From: RHLJ01 sp048058975
GTDB lineage: Bacteria; Bacteroidota; Rhodothermia; Balneolales; Balneolaceae
Assembly: GCA_048058975.1 (NCBI GenBank)
Contig: JBLLNP010000001.1
Location: 248,001-312,000 of the forward strand
Length of the DNA: 64,000 bases
Direction: 5' to 3'
Each line of letters opens with the position of its first letter. The stretch's first letter is position 1. Below, piece after piece: positions 7,444-16,948 of the stretch. The notes under the pieces are model-generated. The model saw only the letters and a list, made by a program, of their open reading frames with translations. It was not told the DNA's origin and ran no database searches. The position numbers were made by a program, and so were the translations under genes.

Positions 7444-8751
7444 TTAATATCTATACTCGTCAGATTTATAAGGTCCGGTAATCGGTACACCAATATATTC
7501 GGCCTGATCTTCAGTAAGAGTTTCCAGGTCGGCACCAATTTTTGAAAGGTGTAAACGAGCTACTTTCTCATCTAATGATTTAGGTAACACATGTACTCCA
7601 ATACCAAACTCTTCCGGACGATTCCAAAGCGCGATTTGTGCTAAGGTTTGATTGGTGAAGCTGTTACTCATTACAAAAGAAGGGTGGCCGGTAGCATTAC
7701 CAAGGTTCATCAAGCGCCCTTGAGAAAGAAGTACCACCTGTTTGCCGGATTTTAGAGTAAAAATATCTACCTGTGGTTTGATGTTCTCTTCTTCTGAATT
7801 GGCTTTCAACCAGGCAACATCAATTTCATTATCAAAGTGACCGATGTTTCCAACAATCACCTTGTCCTTCATGCTTTCAAAATGTTCGCCGGTAACAATG
7901 TCTTTGTTTCCGGTAGCTGTTACAACAATATCCGCTCTTGGAGCGGCATCTGCCATTCTTTTCACTTCAAAACCATCCATTGCAGCCTGAAGCGCGCAAA
8001 TCGGGTCGATTTCTGTAACAATCACACGAGCGCCAGCTCCGCGAAGTGAAGCGGCTGTTCCTTTACCAACATCTCCATATCCAGCTACAACAGCTACTTT
8101 CCCGGCCATCATTACATCGGTAGCACGACGGATCGCATCTACAGCAGATTCTTTACAACCATATTTGTTGTCAAATTTAGACTTAGTTACCGAATCATTC
8201 ACATTGATTGCCGGAAGAGGCAGGGTGCCTTTTCTCTCGCGTTCAATTAATCGCAGTACTCCAGTAGTTGTTTCTTCAGAAATCCCTTTGATTCCATCTA
8301 CCAACTCCGGGTATTTATCCAATACCATATTGGTAAGGTCTCCACCATCATCAAGAATCATGTTTAGTGGTTGTCCATCAGGAAAGAACAGCGTTTGCTC
8401 AATACACCAGTCAAATTCTTCCTCGTTCATACCTTTCCAGGCATACACAGGAATACCCGCTTTAGCTATTGCCGCGGCAGCATGATCCTGAGTGGAATAG
8501 ATGTTACATGATGACCAGGTTACTTCAGCTCCAAGTTCAACCAGGGTTTCAATCAATACAGCAGTTTGTATAGTCATGTGAAGACATCCGGCTATACGTG
8601 CCCCTTTTAGTGGCTGTTCAGCCTTATATTCTTCACGAATAGCCATAAGACCCGGCATTTCAGCCTCGGCGAGTTCAATTTCCTGTCGCCCAAATCTGGC
8701 CAGGCTAATATCTTTTACTTTGTACGCTAATTTTTCTTCTACTTGTGGCAT
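7444..8751 (-). CDS. ahcY: Adenosylhomocysteinase
   Basis: Hydrolyses S-adenosylhomocysteine to adenosine and homocysteine, closing the methyl cycle. The 435-aa protein has the family pattern: an N-terminal substrate domain with HMTIQTAVLIETL, a Rossmann NAD+ site GYGDVGKGTAAS near residue 220, HFDNEIDVAWL, and the C-terminal GPYKSDEYRY tail that reaches into the partner subunit's NAD site. It follows a TlpA-like lipoprotein gene by 12 bases on the same strand and may share its transcript. No methionine-cycle gene is next to it. Confidence 0.97.
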   Translation of the reverse strand: MPQVEEKLAYKVKDISLARFGRQEIELAEAEMPGLMAIREEYKAEQPLKGARIAGCLHMTIQTAVLIETLVELGAEVTWSSCNIYSTQDHAAAAIAKAGIPVYAWKGMNEEEFDWCIEQTLFFPDGQPLNMILDDGGDLTNMVLDKYPELVDGIKGISEETTTGVLRLIERERKGTLPLPAINVNDSVTKSKFDNKYGCKESAVDAIRRATDVMMAGKVAVVAGYGDVGKGTAASLRGAGARVIVTEIDPICALQAAMDGFEVKRMADAAPRADIVVTATGNKDIVTGEHFESMKDKVIVGNIGHFDNEIDVAWLKANSEEENIKPQVDIFTLKSGKQVVLLSQGRLMNLGNATGHPSFVMSNSFTNQTLAQIALWNRPEEFGIGVHVLPKSLDEKVARLHLSKIGADLETLTEDQAEYIGVPITGPYKSDEYRY

Positions 8752-8763
8752 GTCTAATTATGT

Positions 8764-9303
8764 CTATAAGTTCTTATTTTCTTCGATTATAGCTTTTGCT
8801 TTAATATAATCTCCTTGAGTACCTGCAGATCCCAAAGAAGCTTCAATTAAGAATCCATTTGGATCTATGTATACTTTGAATGGGATACCTAATGAAATTA
8901 CATCCCCGCCAACATCATTCACGTCCAGTGAAAAAGAAAAGTCGTAATTGTTGTTGGCAACAAACTCTTCCACATCCTCAGAATTGTCTGCGGTTAGTGT
9001 ATTAACCGCTAGAACTACGAAATCATCTCCATATTCAGCTTTTAGAGAATCCAATGCCGGGAATACCATGAGGCAAGGTCCGCACCAGGTTTCCCAAAAG
9101 TCGATCATTACCACTTTTCCTTTAAAATCAGATAGGTAAACTTCATTGCCTTCCATATCTTGAAAAGCAGCCCGTTGGAGTACAGCTTCTATCCGAGCTT
9201 CTTCTTCAGATAACTGACGGGGATTCTGAGCTTTTTTCTGCGAGCATGAGGTTAAAACGAGTGCAGAAATAATGAATAGTGGGAGAATTAATTTTTTAGT
9301 CAT
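8764..9303 (-). CDS. Thioredoxin-like lipoprotein (TlpA/ResA type)
   Basis: A 179-aa lipoprotein with lipobox LTSC at residue 20, so it should sit in the periplasm on a membrane anchor. A thioredoxin fold follows: DFKGKVVMIDFWETWCGPC near residues 64-82 carries the CxxC redox pair, and the cis-Pro region is LGIPFKVYID near 150. Proteins of this type reduce disulfides during cytochrome c maturation or oxidative protection. It precedes ahcY with a 12-base gap; the link is positional only. Confidence 0.9.
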   Translation of the reverse strand: MTKKLILPLFIISALVLTSCSQKKAQNPRQLSEEEARIEAVLQRAAFQDMEGNEVYLSDFKGKVVMIDFWETWCGPCLMVFPALDSLKAEYGDDFVVLAVNTLTADNSEDVEEFVANNNYDFSFSLDVNDVGGDVISLGIPFKVYIDPNGFLIEASLGSAGTQGDYIKAKAIIEENKNL

Positions 9304-9452
9304 GGGATTATTTAAATAATTTCGAAAAAGATAAGAAGAAAGAGACAGAAAAACGTATTGGCAATTACTAACAGCCCGATAGACGGCAGAAGAAATCGTA
9401 AATATTAAACGTTATCCGGTGTTCTTTTTATTTATGAACCGTATCTTTGGGG

Positions 9453-10679
9453 ATGCAGTATTCTACAGAGGCAGACGTTACTTTCGATTTTATTATAATT
9501 GGGGCAGGAATTGTTGGTTTATCAACAGCTTATAAGCTTTCCTTGGCTTTTCCGGAGGGAAAAATTCTTGTTTTGGAGAAAGAACAGAAAGTTGCGGCCC
9601 ATCAAACCGGTAAAAATTCCGGAGTTATTCACTCGGGTATCTATTATAAGCCCGGAAGTTATAAAGCTAAGAATTGTAAAGATGGACGTCATCAACTGGT
9701 AGAGTTTTGCAAGGCTCATAACGTGGCGATTGATGTATGCGGTAAAGTGATTGTAGCTACAGAAGAAGAAGAGCTACCAAGATTAGAGAGCATTTACCAG
9801 CGTGGGGTCGAAAATGAGATTGAAGGCATCGAGAAAATTGGCTCTGAGGAACTGGCGGAGATCGAACCTTATGTGAAAGGAATTGCTGCTATTAAAGTAC
9901 CTTGTGCAGGTATCGTTGATTTTAAAGGGATGTGCGATAAGCTTCAGGAATTAATTGAAGCGACAAATGGAGAAGTTCTATTTAATCAAAAAGTAACGAG
10001 TATTAAGGAATCTGAAAACGAGATAACGGTTCAATGTGGCTCCACATCTTTTAAATCAAAATATGTTATTGGCTGTGCGGGGCTGTATAGCGATAAAGTG
10101 GCCCAAAGCGGAGGGGTTAAATCTCCGGTTCAAATAGTTCCATTTAAAGGTGAATATTACGAGCTGAAGCCGGAAGCAGAATATTTGGTAAATCATTTGA
10201 TCTATCCGTTACCCAATCCGGAATTTCCATTTCTTGGAGTCCATTTTACCAGGATGGCACTTGGAGGAATTGAGTGTGGTCCGAATGCAGTGTTTGTGTT
10301 TAAAAGAGAAGGCTATAACAAGTTCGCCATCGATCTCAAAGAAGGTTTTGAAGCACTCTTTTTCAAAGGATTCAGAAAAATGGCAGCCAAACACTGGAGA
10401 ATGGGACTGGATGAATATAAGCGCTCGTTCTCTAGGAAAGCTTTTGTTAAAGGGCTTCAAAAACTTATCCCTTCAGTAAAGGAAGAACATTTAAAACATG
10501 CTCCTGCGGGAGTTCGGGCCATGGCACTTCTTCCAAATGGCGAGATTCTTGACGATTTTTATTTCGAGGTTTCAGGTCGCCAAATCCATGTATTAAATGC
10601 TCCAAGCCCTGCCGCCACAGCCGGTTTAGCGATTGGAGATGAGATTGTAAAGAAGGTTAAGGAAGAATTTGCTTTGTAA
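9453..10679 (+). CDS. lhgO: L-2-hydroxyglutarate oxidase (FAD-dependent, DAO family)
   Basis: Oxidises L-2-hydroxyglutarate to 2-oxoglutarate. The FAD-binding motif IIGAGIVGLSTAYKL is near the N-terminus, followed by HQTGKNSGVIHSGIYY and YKAKNCKDG, typical of LhgO, and a C-terminal HAPAGVRAMA and SPAATAGLAIG. At 408 aa it has the usual length. I prefer ATG 9453 to TTG 9447. A TAnnTTTG-like element (9442-9449) lies immediately upstream of this ATG; if it is a real -7 box the message would be almost leaderless. Confidence 0.92.
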   Translation: MQYSTEADVTFDFIIIGAGIVGLSTAYKLSLAFPEGKILVLEKEQKVAAHQTGKNSGVIHSGIYYKPGSYKAKNCKDGRHQLVEFCKAHNVAIDVCGKVIVATEEEELPRLESIYQRGVENEIEGIEKIGSEELAEIEPYVKGIAAIKVPCAGIVDFKGMCDKLQELIEATNGEVLFNQKVTSIKESENEITVQCGSTSFKSKYVIGCAGLYSDKVAQSGGVKSPVQIVPFKGEYYELKPEAEYLVNHLIYPLPNPEFPFLGVHFTRMALGGIECGPNAVFVFKREGYNKFAIDLKEGFEALFFKGFRKMAAKHWRMGLDEYKRSFSRKAFVKGLQKLIPSVKEEHLKHAPAGVRAMALLPNGEILDDFYFEVSGRQIHVLNAPSPAATAGLAIGDEIVKKVKEEFAL

Positions 10680-10726
10680 CTTATAGCTCTGGAGTGCGTT
10701 AAGGCGTTTCCAAATTCAGGGCATGC

Positions 10727-11293
10727 ATGCGAAGTCAATCAGAGAAGTATTTTAGCGAGCAGGAGTTTAAGGAACTTTATCGTACCTATTACCCGGTAAT
10801 GTTAAGGGTGGCGGTATATATTCTTAAAGAAGAGCAAGCTGCGGAAGACGCGGTTCAGGAAGTTTTTCTAAAAGTATGGAACAATCCATCGTTTCTTTCA
10901 GGAGTTGAACACATCAAAGCTTATCTCATTCTTACAACCCGGAATCTGTGCTTCGATAAGCTGAAAAAACAAAAGAGAGAAAGCGATCATATTCTACAAT
11001 TAGAGTCAGCATCTCACGAAGATGAGACAGGCAATGAAGCGATATTCAGAGAGGTACTCGAAGAAGCGGTATCAAAATTACCGCCAAAATGCAGATTAAT
11101 TTTTTCGCTAAGTCGATTTGAAGGCTTATCAAATGATGAGATTGCGGAATACCTGGAAATATCCAAACGTACGGTTGAGACTCAGATTTCTTTAGCCCTG
11201 AAGGCGTTCAGGGGAGAATTGCGTCCTATTTTTGAATCCTATTTTTCCAGTCTCGGGATATCTTTTCTAGCTTTTTTTCTACACCAGTTATAA
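10727..11293 (+). CDS. ECF-type RNA polymerase sigma factor
   Basis: A 188-aa sigma-70 family factor with region 2 (FKELYRTYYPVMLRVAVYIL, DAVQEVFLKVWNN) and region 4 (LPPKCRLIFSLSRFEGLSNDEIAEYLEISKRTVETQIS). The C-terminal hydrophobic tail (YFSSLGISFLAFFL) is common in Bacteroidota ECF factors paired with FecR. It heads a run of same-strand genes: a 42-aa membrane peptide, FecR and a TonB receptor with an STN domain. Known systems of this kind sense a substrate through the receptor, signal through FecR, and release the sigma factor. Confidence 0.95.
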   Translation: MRSQSEKYFSEQEFKELYRTYYPVMLRVAVYILKEEQAAEDAVQEVFLKVWNNPSFLSGVEHIKAYLILTTRNLCFDKLKKQKRESDHILQLESASHEDETGNEAIFREVLEEAVSKLPPKCRLIFSLSRFEGLSNDEIAEYLEISKRTVETQISLALKAFRGELRPIFESYFSSLGISFLAFFLHQL

Positions 11294-11356
11294 AAAAAGA
11301 AATTTTTTTACGTGTTGGTTTACGATTTAGAGTCTAAAGGGTAAATCATAAAAAGC

Positions 11357-11485
11357 ATGAATACTTTATATACCATTTTATCTGAGATTAGCAGCCAACC
11401 CGAACGTGCGGATCGCTGGGAGGCTTCATTCAGCTATACTATTCTTATCTCTGCAATTATTACTCTAATTATTCTACAGCTATGA
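11357..11485 (+). CDS. 42-aa single-span membrane peptide between sigma and FecR
   Basis: A short open frame begins at ATG 11357 and ends at TGA 11483-11485, which overlaps the fecR ATG (ATGA at 11482-11485). The N-terminal half is polar (SSQPERADRWEA); the C-terminal half is one membrane helix (FSYTILISAIITLIILQL). The exact coupling to fecR argues for a translated gene. It could help insert or hold FecR, or act as an extra anti-sigma element; no family is known to me. Confidence 0.65.
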   Translation: MNTLYTILSEISSQPERADRWEASFSYTILISAIITLIILQL

Positions 11486-12474
11486 GCATTGAACGTGTAA
11501 TTGATCTTACCGTAAAAAAACTCTCTTCTTCCATTTCTAAGAAAGAGGCCGATGAATTAGAATCCCTGATTTCTGATAACGCGGAACTAAGAAAAGTTTT
11601 TGAAGAGACTGTGGAAACCTGGGAGCAATCGGAAGCACTCGTTCCTAAGATACATGGTGATGCGGAAGCCTCGTGGAACAGGTTCCAGGAAAAGATCCAT
11701 GCCAAGTCGGAACCTAAAGTATTTACACTTAGCCCGTTTTATAAGGTTGCAGCAGCAATAATAATAGCTGTTGGTCTTGGAATTAGCTTTTTCAATCCAT
11801 GGGATACTGAGCAATATGTTACCGAAGCAGGGGAAATACTGGAGATTGAGCTGGCTGATCAATCTGTAATCACATTGAATGAGTTAAGTTCTTTAACGGT
11901 GAGTAAAGCTTTTAATAAAGAAGAACGGTTAGTTGATTTTGAAGGAGAGGCTTACTTTGATATTGCTGAGAATCCGAATAAACCGTTTATCATTCAAAGT
12001 AAATCCTCAGAAATTCGGGTTCTTGGGACTTCTTTTAATGTAGATGCCCGGAAGGAGAGAACTTCGGTAGAAGTAGATGTTACGAGTGGACGTGTTTCTT
12101 TAAGTGAAATTGGGAATCCGTCGAACCGGATATTGCTCACTATGGGCATGAAAGGAACATTTAATGGGGAAAGTAAAGAGTTGGTTAGTGAAGAGTCTGA
12201 AAACCAAAACTTTCAGGCCTGGAGAACAGAGATGCTTGTCTTCGATGATTTGAAGATGAGTACGGTATTGGATGACATGGAAGAATATTTCGGAGTTGAT
12301 CTCTCAGTAGAAAACGAAGCTATTCTGAACTGTACATTCACAAGTTCGTTTAACAGTCCAACACTGGAAGAAGTGGTTCAGATACTTTCTTTAACACTGG
12401 ACTTAGATCATACAAAAACAGGAAACAAATACACATTTACTGGTACAGGATGTGTAGAGAGCCAGGACAAATAA
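11482..12474 (+). CDS. FecR family anti-sigma / signal transducer
   Basis: A 330-aa inner-membrane protein: cytosolic anti-sigma part (1-85), one membrane helix near 88-106 (FYKVAAAIIIAVGLGISFF), a periplasmic FecR domain (about 112-205, with EAYFDIAENPNKPFIIQS and VLGTSFNVDA) and a C-terminal DUF4974-like domain (FDDLKMSTVLDDMEEYFGV) that contacts the receptor's STN domain. It lies 12 bases before the TonB receptor gene and is coupled to the 42-aa peptide gene upstream. Confidence 0.93.
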   Translation: MSIERVIDLTVKKLSSSISKKEADELESLISDNAELRKVFEETVETWEQSEALVPKIHGDAEASWNRFQEKIHAKSEPKVFTLSPFYKVAAAIIIAVGLGISFFNPWDTEQYVTEAGEILEIELADQSVITLNELSSLTVSKAFNKEERLVDFEGEAYFDIAENPNKPFIIQSKSSEIRVLGTSFNVDARKERTSVEVDVTSGRVSLSEIGNPSNRILLTMGMKGTFNGESKELVSEESENQNFQAWRTEMLVFDDLKMSTVLDDMEEYFGVDLSVENEAILNCTFTSSFNSPTLEEVVQILSLTLDLDHTKTGNKYTFTGTGCVESQDK

Positions 12475-12486
12475 CAAGGTGAAGAG

Positions 12487-15075
12487 ATGATGATGAAAAA
12501 AAGTATGTTAGTTTTACTATTAGTGATAATTGGTGTTAATCCAGTTTACTCACAAGAATTTCAGTTCAAAAAAAGCTTTGAAAACGAGCCTTTGGAGGAA
12601 GTTCTGAAAGATATTGAAGAAGATACCGGTTATCGCTTTTCGTACAGCAGCTCAGCTATTCAGGCCGATTTAAAAGTATCCGTTTCGCTGGATGAGAAGA
12701 CCATAGAAGGTGTACTGGAGAAGCTTTTTGAGAATACTACAATCCAGTATGAGATCGTCCGGAAAAGAATAATCCTGAAAAAGAAGACGGAAGGACAAAC
12801 CGTGCGTGGTAAAGTAATTGACAGCCATACAAAAATCCCAATTCCCGGCGCCTCTGTTATTATTGTGGATTCAAATCCTTTGAAAGGAGACGCAACAAAT
12901 CAGAACGGAGACTTTAGAATTGAGCGTGTTTTTCCAGGCAGATATACTTTAAAAGCCAGTTTTCTGGGATATAAAGATGAGTTAATTCCGGCGGTATTGG
13001 TTGGAACCGGACAGGAAGTAATCTTAGAAATTGAGTTGGAAGAGTCTCTTCTGGAATTGGGAGAAATACAAGTCGGGGTAAGCTCCATTTCTACTGCTCC
13101 TTTAAACGAGATGGCACAGGTAAGCGGGCGTTCGTTTACAGTTGAAGAAACAAAAAGATTTCCAGTAAGTGTCGGAGATCCTTTGAGACTGGCCTCTTCT
13201 TTTCCCGGAGTAATTTCTACGGATGATGGTGCAAATGATGTAGTGGTACGTGGAAACTCTCCAAAAGGCTTGCTCTGGATGCTAGAGGGAGTTGAAATTC
13301 CAAGCCCCAATCATTTTTCGAGCGAAGGTGCTTCCAGTGGAGGAATAAGTATGTTCAGTACGCAGGTTATTTCCCGTTCCGACTTTCTTACGAGTGCATT
13401 TCCCTCACACTATGGAAATGCTACGGCCGGAGTTTTTGATATTCAACTAAGAAGTGGGAATAATGAGCAGAGAGAATCCACCTTTCAACTTGGCTTGCTA
13501 GGTTTGGATATAGCTTCTGAAGGGCCACTTGGAACCAGAGGTGGTGCTTCTTATTTATTCAATTACAGGTATTCCACACTTTCTATGTTAAGTGCAATAG
13601 GCCTGCCAATTGAGGATGAAGGAGAAAGAAACATTTTCCAGGATTTGTCTTTCAAGGTAAATCTTCCAACAGAAAAAACGGGAACCTTTTCAATATTTGG
13701 CCTGGGGGGTTTAAGCAGCTACAGGGGTATATATCCCCGTGTGGAAGATGATGAAATATATAATATGGGTGTAATTGGTATTTCCAACCGATATGTAATA
13801 AATAATAATACTGTAATAAAAAGTACTCTTTCCTGGTCGGGCACGAAAGTAGTGGATGACTACATGTTTACTGGAGATTCTACAACCTATCGTGATGAAA
13901 GCACATTTACTAAAGAATATATAAGGGTAAATATCGAGCTGAATAAGAGGCTGAGTAATCATCATTTTATTACGACTGGTATTTCCGGAAGCTTTTTGAA
14001 ATATGATTTTCAATCACTATTACAAATTCCAAGTTTTGATCCTCCTTATAACGATTATGAACCCTTTAGTGACGAAGGTAGCTCAGGTTCTTTTCAGGCA
14101 TTCACTTCCTGGAAGTTTCGTCCCATTGAAAATTTAACTATGGTAAACGGAGTGCATCTCTTACACTTTTTCCTAAGTCAGGAAACAGTAATTGAGCCCA
14201 GATCAAATATACGTTGGCAATTTCGTCCGGAACTTGCAGTATTTGCCGGGTTTGGTTTACATAGCCGGATAGAATCTCTGGATTACTACTTCGCAAACTA
14301 CATAAATGAAGATGGCTCTTTAGTAGATAAGAACTCCGATCTGGGAGTTACGCGTGCGAGTCACTGGGTTGCAGGTTTCGATGCCCAGATTTCCAGCAAA
14401 ACTTATTTCAAGACGGAGCTATACTATCAATATATTTTTAATGTGCCAATTCTCGCTGATTCAGAATTTCCCGGCAATGCACATGCTGGTGCTTTTTCTA
14501 CCATCAACATTGATGATGGCTATGTTGATGAAGCATTAGTTAATGGTGGCAAAGGATGGAATTACGGCATTGAAATGAGCCTGGAACGTAAATTCGCAAA
14601 CAACTACTACTTTCTGATTAACGGCATGTTGTATGAGTCCAAATATCAAGGGAGAGACAGAGTAACAAGAAATACAAGATATAATGGAAACTTTGGCTAT
14701 AACCTGTTAGCTGGAAAAGAGTTTTTGGTGGGAGAAAGAAAGGCCAATACATTAGGGCTAAATATCAAGCTAAGCCATGCGGGAAATAAAAGATATACTC
14801 CAATCGATGAAGAACGCTCCAGAGCTGAAGGAAGGGAAATAACACATGCTGAAGATTTTTTTACCGAGCGGTTTCCGGATTATTTCAGAACAGATATCCA
14901 GATCAGTTTCAGGAAGAATTTAACGGGAAGAACCGTGGAATGGAGACTTGATATCCAGAATCTGACCGCACACAACAATGTGCAAGGTATTTTTTTCGAC
15001 CATAATCTTGGTAAAGCGATTACTCCCGAACAAAAAATTATGATCCCTATACTTAGTTACCGTATCGAGTTCTAA
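12487..15075 (+). CDS. TonB-dependent outer-membrane receptor with STN signalling domain
   Basis: An 862-aa receptor: signal peptide ending near VYSQ, STN domain (about 25-100, PLEEVLKDIEEDTGYRFSYSS), carboxypeptidase-regulatory-like beta domain (about 108-190), plug (SGRSFTVEETKRFPVSVGDP through VVRGNSPKG) and a beta-barrel to the terminal aromatic LSYRIEF. The STN domain and the sigma-FecR genes upstream show it is a transducing receptor that induces its own operon. No SusD partner follows, so the ligand may be a siderophore, peptide or small glycan; this is not decided by the sequence. Confidence 0.93.
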   Translation: MMMKKSMLVLLLVIIGVNPVYSQEFQFKKSFENEPLEEVLKDIEEDTGYRFSYSSSAIQADLKVSVSLDEKTIEGVLEKLFENTTIQYEIVRKRIILKKKTEGQTVRGKVIDSHTKIPIPGASVIIVDSNPLKGDATNQNGDFRIERVFPGRYTLKASFLGYKDELIPAVLVGTGQEVILEIELEESLLELGEIQVGVSSISTAPLNEMAQVSGRSFTVEETKRFPVSVGDPLRLASSFPGVISTDDGANDVVVRGNSPKGLLWMLEGVEIPSPNHFSSEGASSGGISMFSTQVISRSDFLTSAFPSHYGNATAGVFDIQLRSGNNEQRESTFQLGLLGLDIASEGPLGTRGGASYLFNYRYSTLSMLSAIGLPIEDEGERNIFQDLSFKVNLPTEKTGTFSIFGLGGLSSYRGIYPRVEDDEIYNMGVIGISNRYVINNNTVIKSTLSWSGTKVVDDYMFTGDSTTYRDESTFTKEYIRVNIELNKRLSNHHFITTGISGSFLKYDFQSLLQIPSFDPPYNDYEPFSDEGSSGSFQAFTSWKFRPIENLTMVNGVHLLHFFLSQETVIEPRSNIRWQFRPELAVFAGFGLHSRIESLDYYFANYINEDGSLVDKNSDLGVTRASHWVAGFDAQISSKTYFKTELYYQYIFNVPILADSEFPGNAHAGAFSTINIDDGYVDEALVNGGKGWNYGIEMSLERKFANNYYFLINGMLYESKYQGRDRVTRNTRYNGNFGYNLLAGKEFLVGERKANTLGLNIKLSHAGNKRYTPIDEERSRAEGREITHAEDFFTERFPDYFRTDIQISFRKNLTGRTVEWRLDIQNLTAHNNVQGIFFDHNLGKAITPEQKIMIPILSYRIEF

Positions 15076-16019
15076 AGCTCCATAATGGCTTCCCAGACTC
15101 TCAGGTTTCTGTCTTTATTCTTAATCACAATTAAAGGAAGATATTGATCTCTGTCTATAAGGGCTTCGGTGATACTTCCAAGTACAAAAGAAGAAAGAGT
15201 ATCTCGTCCCCGTGAGCCCATTACAATAGCATCAATCTGGTTTGAGAATGAAAAGCGATTAATCATGTATGGAATACTATCACTTTTCTTCAGGCGGTAA
15301 TGCATAGTAAAAGAAGATGGATCGATATCATTTTCGTACAGAAATAACTTCAGTTCCTGTTCAGCATTTTTCTGAAGCTCCTCAGCAAATTCATCATAGG
15401 TAAGACCTGTTTTAAAGTAACCGCTGGGCATTTTTAAAATATGTAGTCCCAGAATATTCATATTCGGTTGGTCTTCAGTAATTCTGAGCGCGTATTGTAA
15501 AGCCATATAGCTGTTCTTGGAAAAATCTATCGGTACCAGAAGGTTGTTGATTTCTTCGGGTATAGTGGGAGGAATTAATGCGATAGAACAGGTAATAGTT
15601 CGTGCCAGTTTTTGCAAAAAAGTAATTTCGGCATCATGCAGATCACTTCGGTTGATCACCAGTAGATCGATGTTCTTTTCCCGTACTACTTTTGTGATGG
15701 TTTGCAGTTTTACACCATCCAGTATCTCAATTTCTATGTTTTTTATTGCTTTTATGCTCTCATACGGGTCGATTTTAGCTTCAATGGCACCTTTTATAGA
15801 CTCGTCAATAGGCGGAATAAGGCCCGGATATTTTTCTACCAGTTGTTTGGGGATATCAAGATTATCAGCTACATGAAGAAACAGAATAGAATTGAACGAA
15901 ACCACTTTTGAAAGGCGGTTAACATATTCGCAAACCACATCATCGTGCTCATTAAGTTCCATTACAACCAAAAGGCGGTCTATCGAATACATACTTGCTT
16001 GTTTATAAGTTTTATTCAC
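15072..16019 (-). CDS. Universal stress protein, tandem UspA domains
   Basis: A 315-aa cytosolic protein with two UspA-like halves. The second half carries the ATP-binding pattern: LVPIDFSKNSYMALQYAL near residue 163 and VMGSRGRDTLSSFVLGSITEALI near 268 (G-x2-G-x9-G-S/T). The first half (RLLVVMELNEHDD...) lacks a clear G-x-G motif, so only one nucleotide site is likely. It converges on the TonB receptor, and the two stop codons overlap by four bases, leaving no room for a terminator between them. Confidence 0.9.
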   Translation of the reverse strand: MNKTYKQASMYSIDRLLVVMELNEHDDVVCEYVNRLSKVVSFNSILFLHVADNLDIPKQLVEKYPGLIPPIDESIKGAIEAKIDPYESIKAIKNIEIEILDGVKLQTITKVVREKNIDLLVINRSDLHDAEITFLQKLARTITCSIALIPPTIPEEINNLLVPIDFSKNSYMALQYALRITEDQPNMNILGLHILKMPSGYFKTGLTYDEFAEELQKNAEQELKLFLYENDIDPSSFTMHYRLKKSDSIPYMINRFSFSNQIDAIVMGSRGRDTLSSFVLGSITEALIDRDQYLPLIVIKNKDRNLRVWEAIMEL

Positions 16020-16206
16020 CTGAATTTATGCGAGATTTGGAAATAATCAAGAAGAACAAAGTTACGGTTATATGAAGTCTGAAACAGCATAAGATCTTCT
16101 AATTTTGATCCTGTTGTAACAATATGAGTTATTGATAATCCTTTTTCTGTTGAATCAGATAATCGGTTCAACTACATTCAACCATTCATTCACCAAAAAT
16201 TATATT

Positions 16207-16866
16207 ATGAAAAAAAGTTACTATTGTGCTGTTATATTATTATTCACTTCGATGCCACTATTTGCCCAGGTTGATTACGCCTCTCAAATTCAGCCGATTT
16301 TTAATGCTAGTTGTACCAGCTGTCATGGTGGATCGGGTGGCTTGACCTTGACTTCTTTTTCTACTTTAATGAGCAGTGTAGGATCTAATTATGGTTCTAA
16401 TATTGTAGTTCCTGGAAATCCTGATGGAAGTGGATTGGTTGATAAAATTGAGCCAAGTCCTCAATTTGGATCACGAATGCCACAGGGCGGTCCTTTTTTA
16501 AGTCAGTCTGAAATTAACCTTATTCGAACGTGGATTGCTGAAGGAGCTAATTCGGTACCAACCTCTAATGAGGGTGAAGCAGATAATCCTGAAGAGTTCA
16601 AGTTACACGGTAATTATCCAAACCCGTTCAATCCGGGAACGCAAATACGGTTCGATGTTCCGGTTGCGACTCAATACACTATTTCAATTTATTCCGTGCA
16701 TGGGCAATTAGTTACTGAACTTGTTGGAAACGCTTCAGCAGGAAGAGTGCAAGTGCCGGTTAATCTTTCTAACAGCCCTACCGGTACATACATATACAAA
16801 GTAACGGCTCAGAATAACGGTGCTACCCGTTTGATTGGAACTGGCCAGATGACGCTTATCAAGTAA
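16207..16866 (+). CDS. Secreted cytochrome c-like protein with C-terminal sorting domain
   Basis: Signal peptide MKKSYYCAVILLFTSMPLFAQ, then a single haem-binding CTSCHG near residue 38 in a YASQIQPIFNASC context typical of PSCyt1/planctomycete-type cytochrome c domains, with M in RMPQGGPF as a possible axial ligand. The last about 80 residues (NYPNPFNPGTQIRFDVP ... GTYIYKV) match the FlgD-like/T9SS-type sorting domain common in these phyla, so the protein is probably exported and cell-surface attached. I chose ATG 16207, not the upstream ATG at 16132, because the signal peptide begins there. Confidence 0.88.
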   Translation: MKKSYYCAVILLFTSMPLFAQVDYASQIQPIFNASCTSCHGGSGGLTLTSFSTLMSSVGSNYGSNIVVPGNPDGSGLVDKIEPSPQFGSRMPQGGPFLSQSEINLIRTWIAEGANSVPTSNEGEADNPEEFKLHGNYPNPFNPGTQIRFDVPVATQYTISIYSVHGQLVTELVGNASAGRVQVPVNLSNSPTGTYIYKVTAQNNGATRLIGTGQMTLIK

Positions 16867-16948
16867 TTTTCAATTAAAAATGAGTCAATTAAGAATGGTG
16901 TACTTTTTAGGTAAACATTCTTAATTGATCATTGAAAATTTTTAATTG
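16866..16948. terminator. Long AT-rich inverted repeat between the cytochrome gene and recN
   Basis: TCAATTAAGAATG (16885-16897) pairs with CATTCTTAATTGA (16916-16928), and the arms extend further with mismatches on both sides. It runs into the recN stop codon. It probably ends both converging transcripts, and its wording resembles the repeats flanking the two four-helix-bundle genes. Confidence 0.6.
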
